The notes: generated by a model from the letters alone, not told the origin. Shown: positions 40,409 to 50,709, counted from the stretch's first letter. The stretch: 64,000 bases of DNA from DTCV01 sp964641155 (GCA_964641155.1 CAZXJO010000003.1:124001-188000), one strand, 5' to 3'. A program made the numbers and translations.

Positions 40409-41761
40409 ATGAAGGTAGTTGTAGTAGGCTCAGGTCCAGCCGGCTACGTGGCCGCAGTGAGGGCTGCTCAACTAGGAGGGGAAGTTACCGTCGTAGAGAA
40501 GGACTCCGTAGGAGGTGTTTGCGTTAATAGGGGCTGCATACCGACCAAGGCTTTATCCTCCGTAGCATCGACAGTGAAGAAATTAAGACAGCTTAGGAAG
40601 AAGGGAATAATAGGGAATGACCCAACCATAAACGTCGAGAAAGCCTTTGCTAATAGAGACCTCATCGTGAGTAGGTTAGCGAAAGGGGTTGAGTACTTGC
40701 TGAGGAAGTCAGGCGTGCAGTTAGTGCACGGGAAGGTGGAGCTCGTTGGTAGGGAATCGGTTAAGGTAGGAGGTAGCGAACTCAGATATGATAGGCTGAT
40801 AATAGCAACCGGATCCCTACCCCTCCAGCTAAACGTTCCAGGTATTGAGCTGGCTAACCCTGTAAGCGGCGACATCTTCATCACCATGAACGATGTCCCT
40901 CAAAGACTTCTGATAGTAGGAGGTGGTCCGATAGGCGTGGAGTTAGCGCAGATCTACAACACCTTAGGGAGTGAGGTCAGTCTCGTGGAAGTGATGCCGC
41001 ACATACTTCCAAACATTGACCGTGAGGTTGCCCTAACCCTGCAGAGGATCTTGACCAGGGAAGGTGTTCGAATACATACGGGTGTATCAGTCCACAGGTT
41101 CGAGAAGAGCTCAAATGGTGTGGAAGCACATTTATCAAACAATGTCAAAGTAGCTGCTGACAGGGTTGTCGTAGCAATCGGCAGGAGGCCCAACTCCTCG
41201 AACCTAGGTATAGAGTCCTTAGGGATTCAGCTAGGCAGGAGAGGGGAAATACTAACTGATGAGGGCATGAGAACTGGGGTACCCAACATATACGCCGCCG
41301 GTGACGTAGTCGGTAAGCATTTCCTAGCCTACACAGCGTTTGAGGAAGGAGTTGTTGCCGCTGAGAATGCCTTAGGGCTCAACTCAAGAATCCACTACTC
41401 ATCAATTCCGGTAGCCATATTCACAGACCCTGAGGTTGCTAGCGTTGGAATGAGTGAGGAGGAGGCCAGGAAGGTGGAGGAAGTAGTTGAGGGTAAGTTC
41501 CCCCTAATAGCTAATGGTAGGGCCCTCACTTTAGACTCCTACGAGGGCTTCATCAAAATCATAGCTAATAAGAAGGGCAAACTCCTAGGGATGCATATGG
41601 TAGGTCCTGAAGCATCAGAGCTGATTCACATAGCATCATTGGTATTAAGTAGGGGCGGGTCCGTTGAAGAACTACTGAGCACCCTGTACGTGCATCCAAC
41701 GGTCTCAGAAGGAATTAAGGAAGCCGCACTCGCCGTACTCAAGAAACCAATACACATCTAA
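40409..41761 (+). CDS. lpdA: Dihydrolipoamide dehydrogenase (E3)
   Basis: About 450 residues from the ATG at 40409, which is about 26 nt from TTTTTATTAACTT; an in-frame GTG at 40400 is less likely. FAD site VVVVGSGPAGYVAAVRAAQ; redox disulfide GGVCVNRGCIPTKAL; NAD site LLIVGGGPIGVELAQIYNTLG; FAD second motif GVPNIYAAGDVVGKHFLAYTAFEEG; and the C-terminal His-Glu pair in YVHPTVSEGIKEAA. It reoxidises the dihydrolipoyl domain with NAD+. It completes the complex genes. Confidence 0.96.
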   Translation: MKVVVVGSGPAGYVAAVRAAQLGGEVTVVEKDSVGGVCVNRGCIPTKALSSVASTVKKLRQLRKKGIIGNDPTINVEKAFANRDLIVSRLAKGVEYLLRKSGVQLVHGKVELVGRESVKVGGSELRYDRLIIATGSLPLQLNVPGIELANPVSGDIFITMNDVPQRLLIVGGGPIGVELAQIYNTLGSEVSLVEVMPHILPNIDREVALTLQRILTREGVRIHTGVSVHRFEKSSNGVEAHLSNNVKVAADRVVVAIGRRPNSSNLGIESLGIQLGRRGEILTDEGMRTGVPNIYAAGDVVGKHFLAYTAFEEGVVAAENALGLNSRIHYSSIPVAIFTDPEVASVGMSEEEARKVEEVVEGKFPLIANGRALTLDSYEGFIKIIANKKGKLLGMHMVGPEASELIHIASLVLSRGGSVEELLSTLYVHPTVSEGIKEAALAVLKKPIHI

Positions 41762-41788
41762 TTTTTTAATTCTAATATCATCAATAAC

Positions 41789-43132
41789 TTGGTAAGCACG
41801 GGAATGAGGGCACTTATCTTCAACAAACTCGACCTATCCCTCAAGGAAGGCCTTAACTTAGACTTGGAGGTATGTAAATTATTGGGGGCCGAGTGCTACC
41901 CAGTCATCACCGAGATCGTTAATGATGGCAACACAGTCTTAGATTTTAGGGCCGAAGATGTAATCAAACAGCTCCAGCTATTAAATCTAAACTCCTTAGA
42001 CGTCCTTAAACTCGATGTCGCTGTAGGTGCCTCAGTCACAGATTACATTGGAAAGCATTATTTAAGTAAAGCTGGGGTTAAGACCCTGACATTAACCTGC
42101 GGAGCTCCGGGGAAGCTAACTTACGAATACCTGAAGCACTTAAGTAACGGTGAATTATTCAGAAGCTCAGACATCTTATTCATTACATCGGAGGAAGCTG
42201 ACTACCTGTCCAAAGTTTTAAACATTCCCCCAGGATCTCCTCACGACACCACTAGGACGTTATCGGAGGTTCTGAACATCAAGGTTGTTGCACTGCTCAA
42301 TCATAAGGTGGGACCTAACAACATGTTAAACTTGATTTACCATGAAGGTAATCACCTGGAATTTAAGAGTGAGGTGGGAGTGCCCAAGGACATAGTAGCC
42401 ACCTACACCACCTTAGGGCTTGCCCTTAAGATCGGGTTGAGACAGGCGTTCAATGATGCGTTGGAATTCGCTAAAAAGTCCGTGGAGTATGGAGTGAGAC
42501 GTGGAGATAACATCATACCGGATGCTTATGGAACGGTATTCTTGGAGTCCGAGAAGTTTAAAGTGATTGATGAGTTAAATCAAGCCATTAACATCATAGA
42601 GGAAAATTCACACATAGTAGTTGATCTGATACCTGAACTCCAAATGAACCTAGCATACTCACTGCCCAAGAGGTTTGTTAGGAGCTTACATGACATCGCA
42701 GCCGTACCCGGGAGGATAGTTAGGGTAGGGGACAGGGTTAAGGCCACGTCCCCACCCGAATTCGGCGCCTCCAAACACTTAGCAAGAGCTTTAATGAAGG
42801 TTATGGAGTATGACCCTAACATCAGATCAGCGGCTAACATAAGGTTCGACGAATCAATACTCGAAGCCGTTAAGAGGTTAGGATACAAGACCTCATTCTA
42901 CGACAGGTCGTTGGAACCCCCTGAGATCAAATCAGTTGAGGGGGCGACCATCCCTTGGGGTGTTGAAGAAGCAATTAAGAAGGTTGGATACGTCCCAGAC
43001 GTGATCTACCATAGGGGTGATTACGGTAAGGAAGCAATGATAACTCTGTTTGGTGAGAACCCCAAAGCCGTGGTTAATAAGTTGTTGAGCATAGGCAGAG
43101 CTCTAAAGGAGTCCAGCCGCGTTCGAAAGTAG
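41789..43132 (+). CDS. ThiD-like (degenerate kinase) fused to ThiN thiamine-phosphate synthase
   Basis: 447 residues. The C-terminal about 175 residues are ThiN (VVDLIPELQMNLAYSLP, DIAAVPGRIVRVGDRVKATSPPEFGASKHLARALM, VPDVIYHRGDYGKEAMITLFG), which joins HMP-PP and the thiazole phosphate. The N-terminal about 250 residues have the ribokinase-fold topology of ThiD, but the kinase motifs are gone: the GTG(C/A) anion-hole region reads VPKDIVATYTTLG. It may be a structural or binding domain. It lies just after E3; thiamine diphosphate is the E1 cofactor, so the grouping makes sense. Start at 41789 with GTG at a short distance from the E3 stop. Confidence 0.8.
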   Translation: MVSTGMRALIFNKLDLSLKEGLNLDLEVCKLLGAECYPVITEIVNDGNTVLDFRAEDVIKQLQLLNLNSLDVLKLDVAVGASVTDYIGKHYLSKAGVKTLTLTCGAPGKLTYEYLKHLSNGELFRSSDILFITSEEADYLSKVLNIPPGSPHDTTRTLSEVLNIKVVALLNHKVGPNNMLNLIYHEGNHLEFKSEVGVPKDIVATYTTLGLALKIGLRQAFNDALEFAKKSVEYGVRRGDNIIPDAYGTVFLESEKFKVIDELNQAINIIEENSHIVVDLIPELQMNLAYSLPKRFVRSLHDIAAVPGRIVRVGDRVKATSPPEFGASKHLARALMKVMEYDPNIRSAANIRFDESILEAVKRLGYKTSFYDRSLEPPEIKSVEGATIPWGVEEAIKKVGYVPDVIYHRGDYGKEAMITLFGENPKAVVNKLLSIGRALKESSRVRK

Positions 43133-43174
43133 ATTTAACTAAGGACATTAGAGAGCATACCGACGTTAGCAGCC

Positions 43175-44467
43175 ATGGTACATACGAGAAAACATTGCCT
43201 GACCCTACTCTATACTGAGTCCAATAAGTACAGCGTACACGTCTTGGTAGCAGCTGCGGACGCCACAGGGGTAGCCGTAGATACATATCTCGTTAGAGTT
43301 GGGGATTTCTTTAAAGTAGTAAATCGCCTCCTAACGAACTACGAGGTAGTCATCGTTGGTGTTTCGTTGATGACCACGCAACTACCTGATATGTTACCAT
43401 TCTTAGAAAGCCTAAGTGAGTTGAAACAGTCCCTAAACAATAAATTAATAGTTGTTGGTGGGGGCCCTCATGTAAGTGGAGACCCATTAGGTTCGCTGAG
43501 GCGTTTAGGCTTCGATTACGTATTCGTCGGTGAGGCTGAGAAGTCCTTTACCAATTTCCTCACCAAGTTGTTGGAGGGGGACGACGTCAAAAGCTTGAAA
43601 GGTATTGCCTACATGGAAGGGGATGATGTTGTGATTAAACATAGTGATGAGGTTGTGAAACTCGATGAGTATCCTCCCTTCTCACCTAAACACGGCTTAT
43701 TCAATCCCATCGAGGTGAGTAGGGGATGCCCTTACGCATGTAAGTACTGCCAGGTAAGCTACATTTTCGGCAAATCAATGAGGCATAGGTCGTTAGATGC
43801 GATTTTAACGTATTGCAAGGAGCTAATTAGGAGAGGGATTACCGATTTAAGATTTATCTCACCTAACCTGCTTGCATATGGTGGTAACGGCACTAAAGCA
43901 GACTATAAGTCGTTGTCTGAGTTCATGAACGGTCTTAAGAAGTTGAAAGACCTAGGCGGTAAGTTATACCTAGGCTCCTTCCCAAGTGAGGTGAGGCCTG
44001 ACTTCATAGATCCAGACACCGTTAGTTTGGTTAAGGAGGTGGCAGATAATAAGAAGGTGTCCATAGGTATTCAGTCAGGTTCTGAGAGAGTCCTCAAAGA
44101 GTTAAATAGAGGCCACACCGTTGAGGACGCCTTAAATGCTGTGGAGCTGTTGAGGAGTAACGGTTTCATAGTTGATTCCGACTTCATAGTGGGGCTACCG
44201 GTCGAGGAACTTTCGGACGCTCTCGAAACCTTAAGACTTATCCAAAAGCTCATCGACTTAGGAGGTGTTAGGATACACCTACACCACTACATACCGTTAC
44301 CCGGAACTCCTCTGGCCAGGTATGGCGTGAGGCCGTTGCCTGATGTTGTTAGGATTAGGTTACTGAAATATTTGGGGAGGGGGGTTATCTTCGGCAACTG
44401 GCTGAGGCAAGAAAAACTAGCGTTTAAAATTCAAGAACTTAGAAGGAATAAGGTGATACTGAATTAG
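43175..44467 (+). CDS. B12-binding/radical SAM protein (MJ1487 family)
   Basis: 430 residues. An N-terminal cobalamin-binding-like Rossmann domain (VVIVGVSLMTTQLPDMLPFLE, KLIVVGGGPHVSGDP, about residues 55-110) is followed by the radical SAM motif SRGCPYACKYCQVS (CxxxCxxC, about 185). Later blocks are LRFISPNLLAYGGNG, SIGIQSGSERVLKELNRGHT and FIVGLPVEE. The combination is that of the archaeal MJ1487-type family (TIGR04013-like). Substrate unknown. It begins 42 nt after the ThiN fusion on the same strand. Confidence 0.82.
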   Translation: MVHTRKHCLTLLYTESNKYSVHVLVAAADATGVAVDTYLVRVGDFFKVVNRLLTNYEVVIVGVSLMTTQLPDMLPFLESLSELKQSLNNKLIVVGGGPHVSGDPLGSLRRLGFDYVFVGEAEKSFTNFLTKLLEGDDVKSLKGIAYMEGDDVVIKHSDEVVKLDEYPPFSPKHGLFNPIEVSRGCPYACKYCQVSYIFGKSMRHRSLDAILTYCKELIRRGITDLRFISPNLLAYGGNGTKADYKSLSEFMNGLKKLKDLGGKLYLGSFPSEVRPDFIDPDTVSLVKEVADNKKVSIGIQSGSERVLKELNRGHTVEDALNAVELLRSNGFIVDSDFIVGLPVEELSDALETLRLIQKLIDLGGVRIHLHHYIPLPGTPLARYGVRPLPDVVRIRLLKYLGRGVIFGNWLRQEKLAFKIQELRRNKVILN

Positions 44468-44530
44468 TGGGGTGAGGGTCGAATTAACGGTTCTTGATGT
44501 TCGCATAATTCGTCCAGGTGCCGTCAGTTG

Positions 44531-45262
44531 ATGTTGTTCGGGGACCTACACATACACTCGGTGGTCAGCGACGGTTCGCTGCATCCTTCTGACATCGTCA
44601 GGATATCCAGGAGAAAATCACTTCAAATCATTTCGGTGACCGACCACAACACGTTCCTCGGTAGTTTGATTGCCAGCAAGTACGTAGATAAGAAGAATCA
44701 AATACTGCTGTACGGCGCTGAGGTGCGGACCCACTTAGGGGATGTCCTCTTGCTCTGCCCTCACCCGATAGCAATAGTGAACAACCTACCTCAGATTCTT
44801 GACCTGTGCAGGGATAACAACTGCCTACTAGTACCCGCACACCCATATGATGTTTTAAGGTTAGGTGTTGGGAGTGGTGTAACTTTGAAGTTATGGGACG
44901 CTGTTGAGGTCTTCAATGCGTCAAGCGATTTAATATCGAACATCATCACCTACGTCCTAACCAGGAATGCCGAAGTACCACAACTATCTAATTCAGATGC
45001 GCATGTAGGGGAACTTATCGGCGCTTCCTACAACATCATATATGCCGACAGCTTTGACGTAGACACAGTCTTAGATTCCATTAGGAAAGGTGAGGTGGTG
45101 CCAGTCATGAAGTACTCCATAGTGGGGAGTATTAGCAGAGTTGTTTGGAGTTTGAAGAAATACGTGAACGGGTATAAGCTGGATAACATTGTACGGCTCA
45201 ACGAGAAATTAGGATCGGCGACACCATTACCAAGTACGGAGCCTGTTGGTAAGTGCAAGTAA
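44531..45262 (+). CDS. PHP-domain phosphoesterase
   Basis: About 243 residues. Metal-binding motifs of PHP: LFGDLHIHSVVSDGSLHPSD (HxH), SVTDHNTF (DH), VPAHPYD and LSNSDAHVGE. The family includes histidinol-phosphate phosphatases and 3',5'-nucleotide exonucleases of the RNase AM type; the substrate cannot be set. The ATG at 44531 follows TTG 44528. It ends 18 nt before the Hel308 start, so the two are likely cotranscribed. Confidence 0.88.
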   Translation: MLFGDLHIHSVVSDGSLHPSDIVRISRRKSLQIISVTDHNTFLGSLIASKYVDKKNQILLYGAEVRTHLGDVLLLCPHPIAIVNNLPQILDLCRDNNCLLVPAHPYDVLRLGVGSGVTLKLWDAVEVFNASSDLISNIITYVLTRNAEVPQLSNSDAHVGELIGASYNIIYADSFDVDTVLDSIRKGEVVPVMKYSIVGSISRVVWSLKKYVNGYKLDNIVRLNEKLGSATPLPSTEPVGKCK

Positions 45263-45280
45263 CAGTGGGGTGGTGGCGAC

Positions 45281-47404
45281 TTGAACGATGACCTCGAAAT
45301 GGTGAACGATTTCAACTTACCTGAAGTGATTTTAGAAGGACTTAAAGCTAAGGGCATCACGCGCTTAACCCCTCCTCAAGCGGACTCCCTCCGTGCCGGA
45401 TTGCTTAAGTGGAAGAACTTACTAGTCGTGGCACCTACGGCTAGTGGGAAGACGTTAATAGGTGAGTTAGCTTTGGTGAACGCAGCATTGAACGGAGGTA
45501 TCGGCGTCTACACCACACCGCTCAAGGCTCTAGCATCCGAAAAATTTGAGGAATTCAAGTTCTGGAGGAATTACGGATTAAGCGTCGGCATATCAACCGG
45601 TGACTACGATGAGTCCGGAGAGTCGTTGGGGAGGTATGACATATTGGTCACCACTTATGAGAAATTGGATTCCGTACTGAGGCATAGACCTTCATGGCTT
45701 AGCAGGGTTAGGACATTGGTAGTTGACGAACTACACAACGTAGGGGACAGCGAGAGGGGTCCTATAGTGGAATTGATATGTGCTAGGGTCTCCATGCTAG
45801 ACGCACAAATAGTCGGCTTAAGCGCCACCATAGGGAACCCGGAATCGATAGCTAGATGGTTAAACGCTGAATTAATTTTGAGTGATTGGAGGCCTGTGAA
45901 ACTCGTTGAGGGATTCTACGACAGGAGGAGGAACGTGATAGAGTTCAACGATGGGAGGTTAGAGACGGTCAGTGATGACTTACTGACTCACTGTGTTAGA
46001 CGGGCGTTGGAGGAGGATTACCAGTTACTGATTTTTAAACAATCCAGGAAGCAGGCGGAAGCAACTGCTTATAAGCTAGCAGAACTGGTTAAAGGTTCTT
46101 TGAAGGTTGAATCTGACCCATTACTTGATGTGGTCAGGTCCGAGTCCCCCACACGCAGTGAATCTGAATCTTTAGGCAGGCTCCTGTGTTACGGTGTCTC
46201 ATACCACCACGCCGGTTTATCGCCGATAGCTAGGAAGGTCATTGAGGAGGGGTTTAGGAGGGGTTTGGTGAAAATAGTTGTTGCAACCCCAACCCTGGCT
46301 GCAGGAATTAACGTGCCGGCACGTAGGGTATTAGTGTACACTAGGAGGTATGAGGATGGTTTCATGAAGCCCATATCGGTCATGGAGTACAAGCAGATGG
46401 GCGGTAGGGCTGGCAGACCCCAATACGACCCGTACGGCGAGGTCGTAATAGCTGACGTCCCCACACCAACTGAAGGTAGGAAGTACATTTATGGAAAGGT
46501 CGAGAACGTTACATCAGCCCTTACCAACTTAAGGTCTTTAAGGATCCACTTACTGGCCTCAATAGCGTCCGGATATGTGGGAAGTAAGAGAGAATTAGAC
46601 GAGTTCTTCAGCAAGACATTGGCCTTCAACTCACCGACGTTCCTAATCAGTAGGACGGGGATACATAGAGTTATAGATGAACTTATCTCTATGAAGATGT
46701 TGGAGTCCAACGGCAGTGAGTACAGACCAACAGTACTAGGGATCGCGGTTTCAAAACTTTACATAGACCCGCTGACAGCTAAAATAATAATTAAGTGCTT
46801 GGACGGAGTAGACGGAGTTAAGGACCTCTACTACCTACACCTAATATCGATAACACCCGATTTCAGCAGAGTCAGAGTTACGGGTTACGGGAAGCTGGAG
46901 GACGACGCTCTCTCACTATCCGATCTAGGCCTAATACCTGATGTGGGTCAGGTGAGGGAGGTCAACTACGAGGACTGGCTCAGGGGCTTCAAAATAGCGT
47001 TAATCCTCAACGACTGGATTAACGAAGTTGATGAGGACACAATAGTGAGAAAGTATGATATAGGCTTAGGGGACCTCCTAACCATTACAGACACCGGTAG
47101 CTGGATAGCTCACGCCGCCGGCGTAATATGCCGCACAGTCGACTTGAAGACACATGGTAAGAGATTGGAAGTCCTGGCTAGACGTATTGACGTGGGTGTC
47201 AAGGAGGATGCCTTAGAGCTAACATCGATAAAAGGTATTGGAAGGGTTAGAGCTAGGATATTAGTGGAAGGCGGTTTCAAAACGTTGGGAGACCTAGCTA
47301 GAGCCGATCCAGCACGGCTGGCCAGGTTACCTACCTTCGGTGATAAGCTGGCGAATGAGGTGGTTAGTCAGGCCAACGAATTAATCAAAACCCGTAATCC
47401 TTAA
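45281..47404 (+). CDS. hel308: Hel308-type Ski2-like DNA helicase
   Basis: 707 residues. Q-like motif LTPPQADSLRAGLLKWKNLLVVAPTASGKT with Walker A; VVDELHNVGD (motif II, DELH instead of the commoner DExH 'DEIH'); GLSATIGNP; SYHHAGLSP; and GGRAGRPQYDPYGEV (motif VI). C-terminal winged helix and ratchet domains, then a helix-hairpin-helix (TSIKGIGRVRARILVEGGFKTLGDLARADPARLARL). It unwinds lagging strands at stalled forks, 3' to 5'. The start is TTG with GGGGTGGTGG upstream. Confidence 0.95.
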   Translation: MNDDLEMVNDFNLPEVILEGLKAKGITRLTPPQADSLRAGLLKWKNLLVVAPTASGKTLIGELALVNAALNGGIGVYTTPLKALASEKFEEFKFWRNYGLSVGISTGDYDESGESLGRYDILVTTYEKLDSVLRHRPSWLSRVRTLVVDELHNVGDSERGPIVELICARVSMLDAQIVGLSATIGNPESIARWLNAELILSDWRPVKLVEGFYDRRRNVIEFNDGRLETVSDDLLTHCVRRALEEDYQLLIFKQSRKQAEATAYKLAELVKGSLKVESDPLLDVVRSESPTRSESESLGRLLCYGVSYHHAGLSPIARKVIEEGFRRGLVKIVVATPTLAAGINVPARRVLVYTRRYEDGFMKPISVMEYKQMGGRAGRPQYDPYGEVVIADVPTPTEGRKYIYGKVENVTSALTNLRSLRIHLLASIASGYVGSKRELDEFFSKTLAFNSPTFLISRTGIHRVIDELISMKMLESNGSEYRPTVLGIAVSKLYIDPLTAKIIIKCLDGVDGVKDLYYLHLISITPDFSRVRVTGYGKLEDDALSLSDLGLIPDVGQVREVNYEDWLRGFKIALILNDWINEVDEDTIVRKYDIGLGDLLTITDTGSWIAHAAGVICRTVDLKTHGKRLEVLARRIDVGVKEDALELTSIKGIGRVRARILVEGGFKTLGDLARADPARLARLPTFGDKLANEVVSQANELIKTRNP

Positions 47405-47419
47405 ACGTATGCTGATGCC

Positions 47420-49063
47420 TTAATTGGAGATTAATGAGAGCATCGCTGTTAGGTTTAACTCCATTACAGCCACAGGCATCGCTATGCCTAAGTAATTAAG
47501 TATTTTGGGGTGAACCTCACCAACAATGCCAATACCTGAACCGTTTACGATTACCTCACCGCACCTGCCACTAATCATGATGGCGTTTTCACACCTCCTC
47601 AACGAGTAATTAATCCCTAGCACATGCATTAAAGATTTGAGCACCACCAGCATGTCAGTTAGGGTTGCCCCCTCAGCGGAGGTTACTGCCCCGAACTTCC
47701 TAACACTGTTGAAAGAGCCGTTGCTGGCTTCAACTACGTCCCCCACCTCGAACAGCTTAATTGTCTTGGAAAATGCGGAGTTCAATTTGACTGATTGAAT
47801 CAGCGATGGCAGCAATGAATTCCTAACAGCTGAGTAAGCCTTCATCTTCGGGTTTTCAAGGGATACGCAATCATTAATCCCCAACACGCTTAGTAGCTCA
47901 GGGTCTGTGAGCATGAAGTTCACCACTTCGTGATATCCCAGACCAATCATTAAGTCCCTAACATTTCTTGAAAGTCTCTCTATGGAATGTAAGCTTCCTG
48001 CATGTGTAGGTGGGAGCGTTTCAGCAACTAATTTCCCATAACCGTATGCGATAGCAACCTCCTCTATCAAATCAACCTCATGCATCGCATCAACCCTGTA
48101 AGGCGGTACACTCACAAGCAATGCTTCCTCAGCCGACGACATGATTTTGAACCCCATGCTCGTTAAGCAGTTAACCACTTCATCAGGGGTTACCTCAACA
48201 CCTACTAACCTCTTTATGTTGCCTAATCTTAACTCAACCAACCTCGGGTAGTATCTAGGACTCCAAACGACTTTACCCTCATCCACCACCCTAACCCTGA
48301 ACACCTTCACGTCCTCACCTCTCTCAGCAAGGGCACCTATAACTAGGTTCATAATCCTGAACATTAACTCCGGCTCAGTCCCCGTGATATCTATGAAAAT
48401 TTCCTTGGTGTCTGGTGTTACCCTAGTGTAGTCACCGTTGATTATGGGGGGCATTGATAGGACAATCCCCTCAGAATCAACCAGGAGCGGGTACTCACCT
48501 TCCTTAACTAGGTGCCTGTACTTAGCCCCCTTATCAACGTTGGTCAATATCTCCTTAATGGTCATCGGGGAGTCATAACCCAACGGTTTGAAAGTGTACT
48601 CAGCTACTGACTTGTAGTATATGGGAGGTCTTATCTCGCTGTAGTCGTGGATCCCCACAGCAACTAAGGCACGGTCACCACAGTAGCTGAAGTGGAGTTT
48701 CTCCTGAAGTTGGAATATCTGCGCTATCGCCTCATCATCTAGGTTTAAACCGCTAACGATAGCCCCTAGTACGTAGGGCCTGTAATGGGGCTTACCGGAT
48801 GTAATTACCTCAACACTCGAGTCCTCAACTAATAATTCCTTAAACCCGTCCCCACGCCCTTTGAGGGCTCTTAGCGCCCTCCCCAACCCCTCAGCCGAGA
48901 AGAGGTCTGGCCTATCGTACGATGCCTCATAGACCAACCTGTCACCCCTGACCTCAACAACCTCGCACTTAAGCTTGCTGAGAAGTTCTTCAAGCTCGTC
49001 ATAACTAAGGTATGATTTGGTTAAGCGCTCTATATCAGATAACTTAACCTCAATCGTGGGCAT
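47420..49063 (-). CDS. pheT: Phenylalanyl-tRNA synthetase, beta subunit
   Basis: 547 residues, the short archaeal form without tRNA-binding EMAP domain. Seen: the N-terminal IEVKLSDIERLTKSYLSYDELEELLSKLKCEVVEVRGDRLVYEASYDRPDLFSAEGLGRAL, the central B3/B4 editing domain (VVAVGIHDYSEIRPPIYYKSVAE region) and the B5-B7 catalytic-like domain (RVDAMHEVDLIEEVAIAYGYGKL, then VNFMLTDPE). It edits and helps bind tRNA(Phe) within an alpha2-beta2 enzyme. It lies 2 nt downstream of pheS. Confidence 0.96.
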   Translation of the reverse strand: MPTIEVKLSDIERLTKSYLSYDELEELLSKLKCEVVEVRGDRLVYEASYDRPDLFSAEGLGRALRALKGRGDGFKELLVEDSSVEVITSGKPHYRPYVLGAIVSGLNLDDEAIAQIFQLQEKLHFSYCGDRALVAVGIHDYSEIRPPIYYKSVAEYTFKPLGYDSPMTIKEILTNVDKGAKYRHLVKEGEYPLLVDSEGIVLSMPPIINGDYTRVTPDTKEIFIDITGTEPELMFRIMNLVIGALAERGEDVKVFRVRVVDEGKVVWSPRYYPRLVELRLGNIKRLVGVEVTPDEVVNCLTSMGFKIMSSAEEALLVSVPPYRVDAMHEVDLIEEVAIAYGYGKLVAETLPPTHAGSLHSIERLSRNVRDLMIGLGYHEVVNFMLTDPELLSVLGINDCVSLENPKMKAYSAVRNSLLPSLIQSVKLNSAFSKTIKLFEVGDVVEASNGSFNSVRKFGAVTSAEGATLTDMLVVLKSLMHVLGINYSLRRCENAIMISGRCGEVIVNGSGIGIVGEVHPKILNYLGIAMPVAVMELNLTAMLSLISN

Positions 49064-49065
49064 GG

Positions 49066-50619
49066 CTAACCACTCAAGATGGTCTTAGGTACCTTCACTC
49101 TCCTAATCACATCCAAGGAGTTCGTGTATAGGTCCCTTATATCATCAACGTTTAAGACCATCATAGCTATCCTATCAATACCTATTCCCCAAGCAGCTAC
49201 GTTACAGTTAAACACGTTAAGAGGTCTTAAGACCTCAGGTCTGAACATACCGCCGGGGAACACTTCAATCCACCCCAACTTGGGATGTCTTACATATCCC
49301 TCAACGCTGGGTTCTGTGAACGGAAAGTAGGCAGGCCTGAACAGAACCTCCCCCAGACCTAGCCGCCTAGCAAACTCCTTGAAGAAACCCAGCAAATGCT
49401 TGAACGCCACATTCCTGCCGACTATTATACCCTCGAGCTGGTGGAACTCCATGAGGTGTGTTGGGTCCGGAGTGTCCGGCCTGAAAACCCTGTCCAGGGA
49501 AAAGCACCTGTACTCACCTTCACCCCTTTCGTGAATAGTACGCATCGAGACCGAGGTCGTGTGGGTGCGGAGTATCAGCCTTAATGCTTTCCTAGGGTCC
49601 CACCTACAACCCCAACCGGTTGAGTTAGCCAGCTCTCCGGATTCATGTACGTTCTTAACCTTATCCAACAGTCCTACAATCACAGGAGAGGCCGGTTCGT
49701 GACCGTTTTTAATAAAGTATACGTCGGTCGCGGACCTAGCCGGGTGGTATTGAGGTAGGTAGAGGACGTCGAAATTCCAGAACTCCAACTCAACGTGAGG
49801 CCCCCTCATCTCCTCAAAACCCATCGAGACCACAACCTCCCTAACGTAGTTTAAGAACTCCACATACGGATGTTTCCTGACGGGGTGTACCATCGGGACC
49901 TCAACATTCAAATCGAACTCCTTAAACTCAACATCCTTCCAACCACCACTCAATATGAGCTCAGGCGTTAATACCGTAACAACCTCTTTGGCCACAAGCG
50001 ACCCGTCTTTAACAGCATTTAATGCCACGTCGGTGAGCTCTACCTTCAACTCCTTGACTTCGTCAACGTCTATAAACCCTCTCCTCCTAATGCTGACTAT
50101 GCTCTCATCTAAGGTATCAGCTCTCAACCCCTCAAGTAATTTCTTGAGGAGGTTGTCTAAACTACTTAAGTAGTTGTTGAACTCCGCAATCTTAGCATCA
50201 TCCCACGATACCTCGACATAGCTCTTACTGACATTTACTAAGCCAAACCTTCTCAGAATGCCTAAAGCGGCTGAGAACTCCTCACCACTTAAATTGGAAG
50301 CCCTCGCTAGCTCATCCACCTTGAACTTCTTAACCCCACCCGAACAAAGTTCTAACAGCAATTTAAACAGCCTAAACTCGGGCAAGCCGTTCCTTAAGTA
50401 ATTAGCCCCCAATTCACTTAACTTAATGAAGTACCTTGTAAATCTACGCAATCTAATCAGTTCTTTCATCTCAAGTTCGGCCAGGTCTCTCATCATATCA
50501 TGTGCGTTAACACCTACGCACCTAGCCAGCTCCTCCACATCAACTAACGTGATCCCGTCATCATAATACTTCTTTAAAGCTTTGATTATGGAGTACTGCT
50601 TGCTACTCAGCCTGTACAT
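49066..50619 (-). CDS. pheS: Phenylalanyl-tRNA synthetase, alpha subunit
   Basis: 517 residues: N-terminal winged-helix tRNA-binding region (SSKQYSIIKALKKYYDDGITLVDVEELARCVG, about 1-100) and a class II catalytic core with motif 1 (VVSMGFEEMRGPHVELEFWNFD), motif 2 (REGEYRCFSLDRVFRPDTPDPTHLMEFHQLEGI) and motif 3 (AAWGIGIDRIAMMVL). It adenylates and transfers Phe to its tRNA. Coupled to pheT. The divergent PAP2 gene lies about 90 nt upstream. Confidence 0.97.
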   Translation of the reverse strand: MYRLSSKQYSIIKALKKYYDDGITLVDVEELARCVGVNAHDMMRDLAELEMKELIRLRRFTRYFIKLSELGANYLRNGLPEFRLFKLLLELCSGGVKKFKVDELARASNLSGEEFSAALGILRRFGLVNVSKSYVEVSWDDAKIAEFNNYLSSLDNLLKKLLEGLRADTLDESIVSIRRRGFIDVDEVKELKVELTDVALNAVKDGSLVAKEVVTVLTPELILSGGWKDVEFKEFDLNVEVPMVHPVRKHPYVEFLNYVREVVVSMGFEEMRGPHVELEFWNFDVLYLPQYHPARSATDVYFIKNGHEPASPVIVGLLDKVKNVHESGELANSTGWGCRWDPRKALRLILRTHTTSVSMRTIHERGEGEYRCFSLDRVFRPDTPDPTHLMEFHQLEGIIVGRNVAFKHLLGFFKEFARRLGLGEVLFRPAYFPFTEPSVEGYVRHPKLGWIEVFPGGMFRPEVLRPLNVFNCNVAAWGIGIDRIAMMVLNVDDIRDLYTNSLDVIRRVKVPKTILSG

Positions 50620-50709
50620 TCAACCCTCCGTAAATCGTAGTACTTGAGAAAGATATTTAAATATGAAGTAACTTTAAATTGATGACGTGGACTGTTAAGG
50701 TAATCAATT

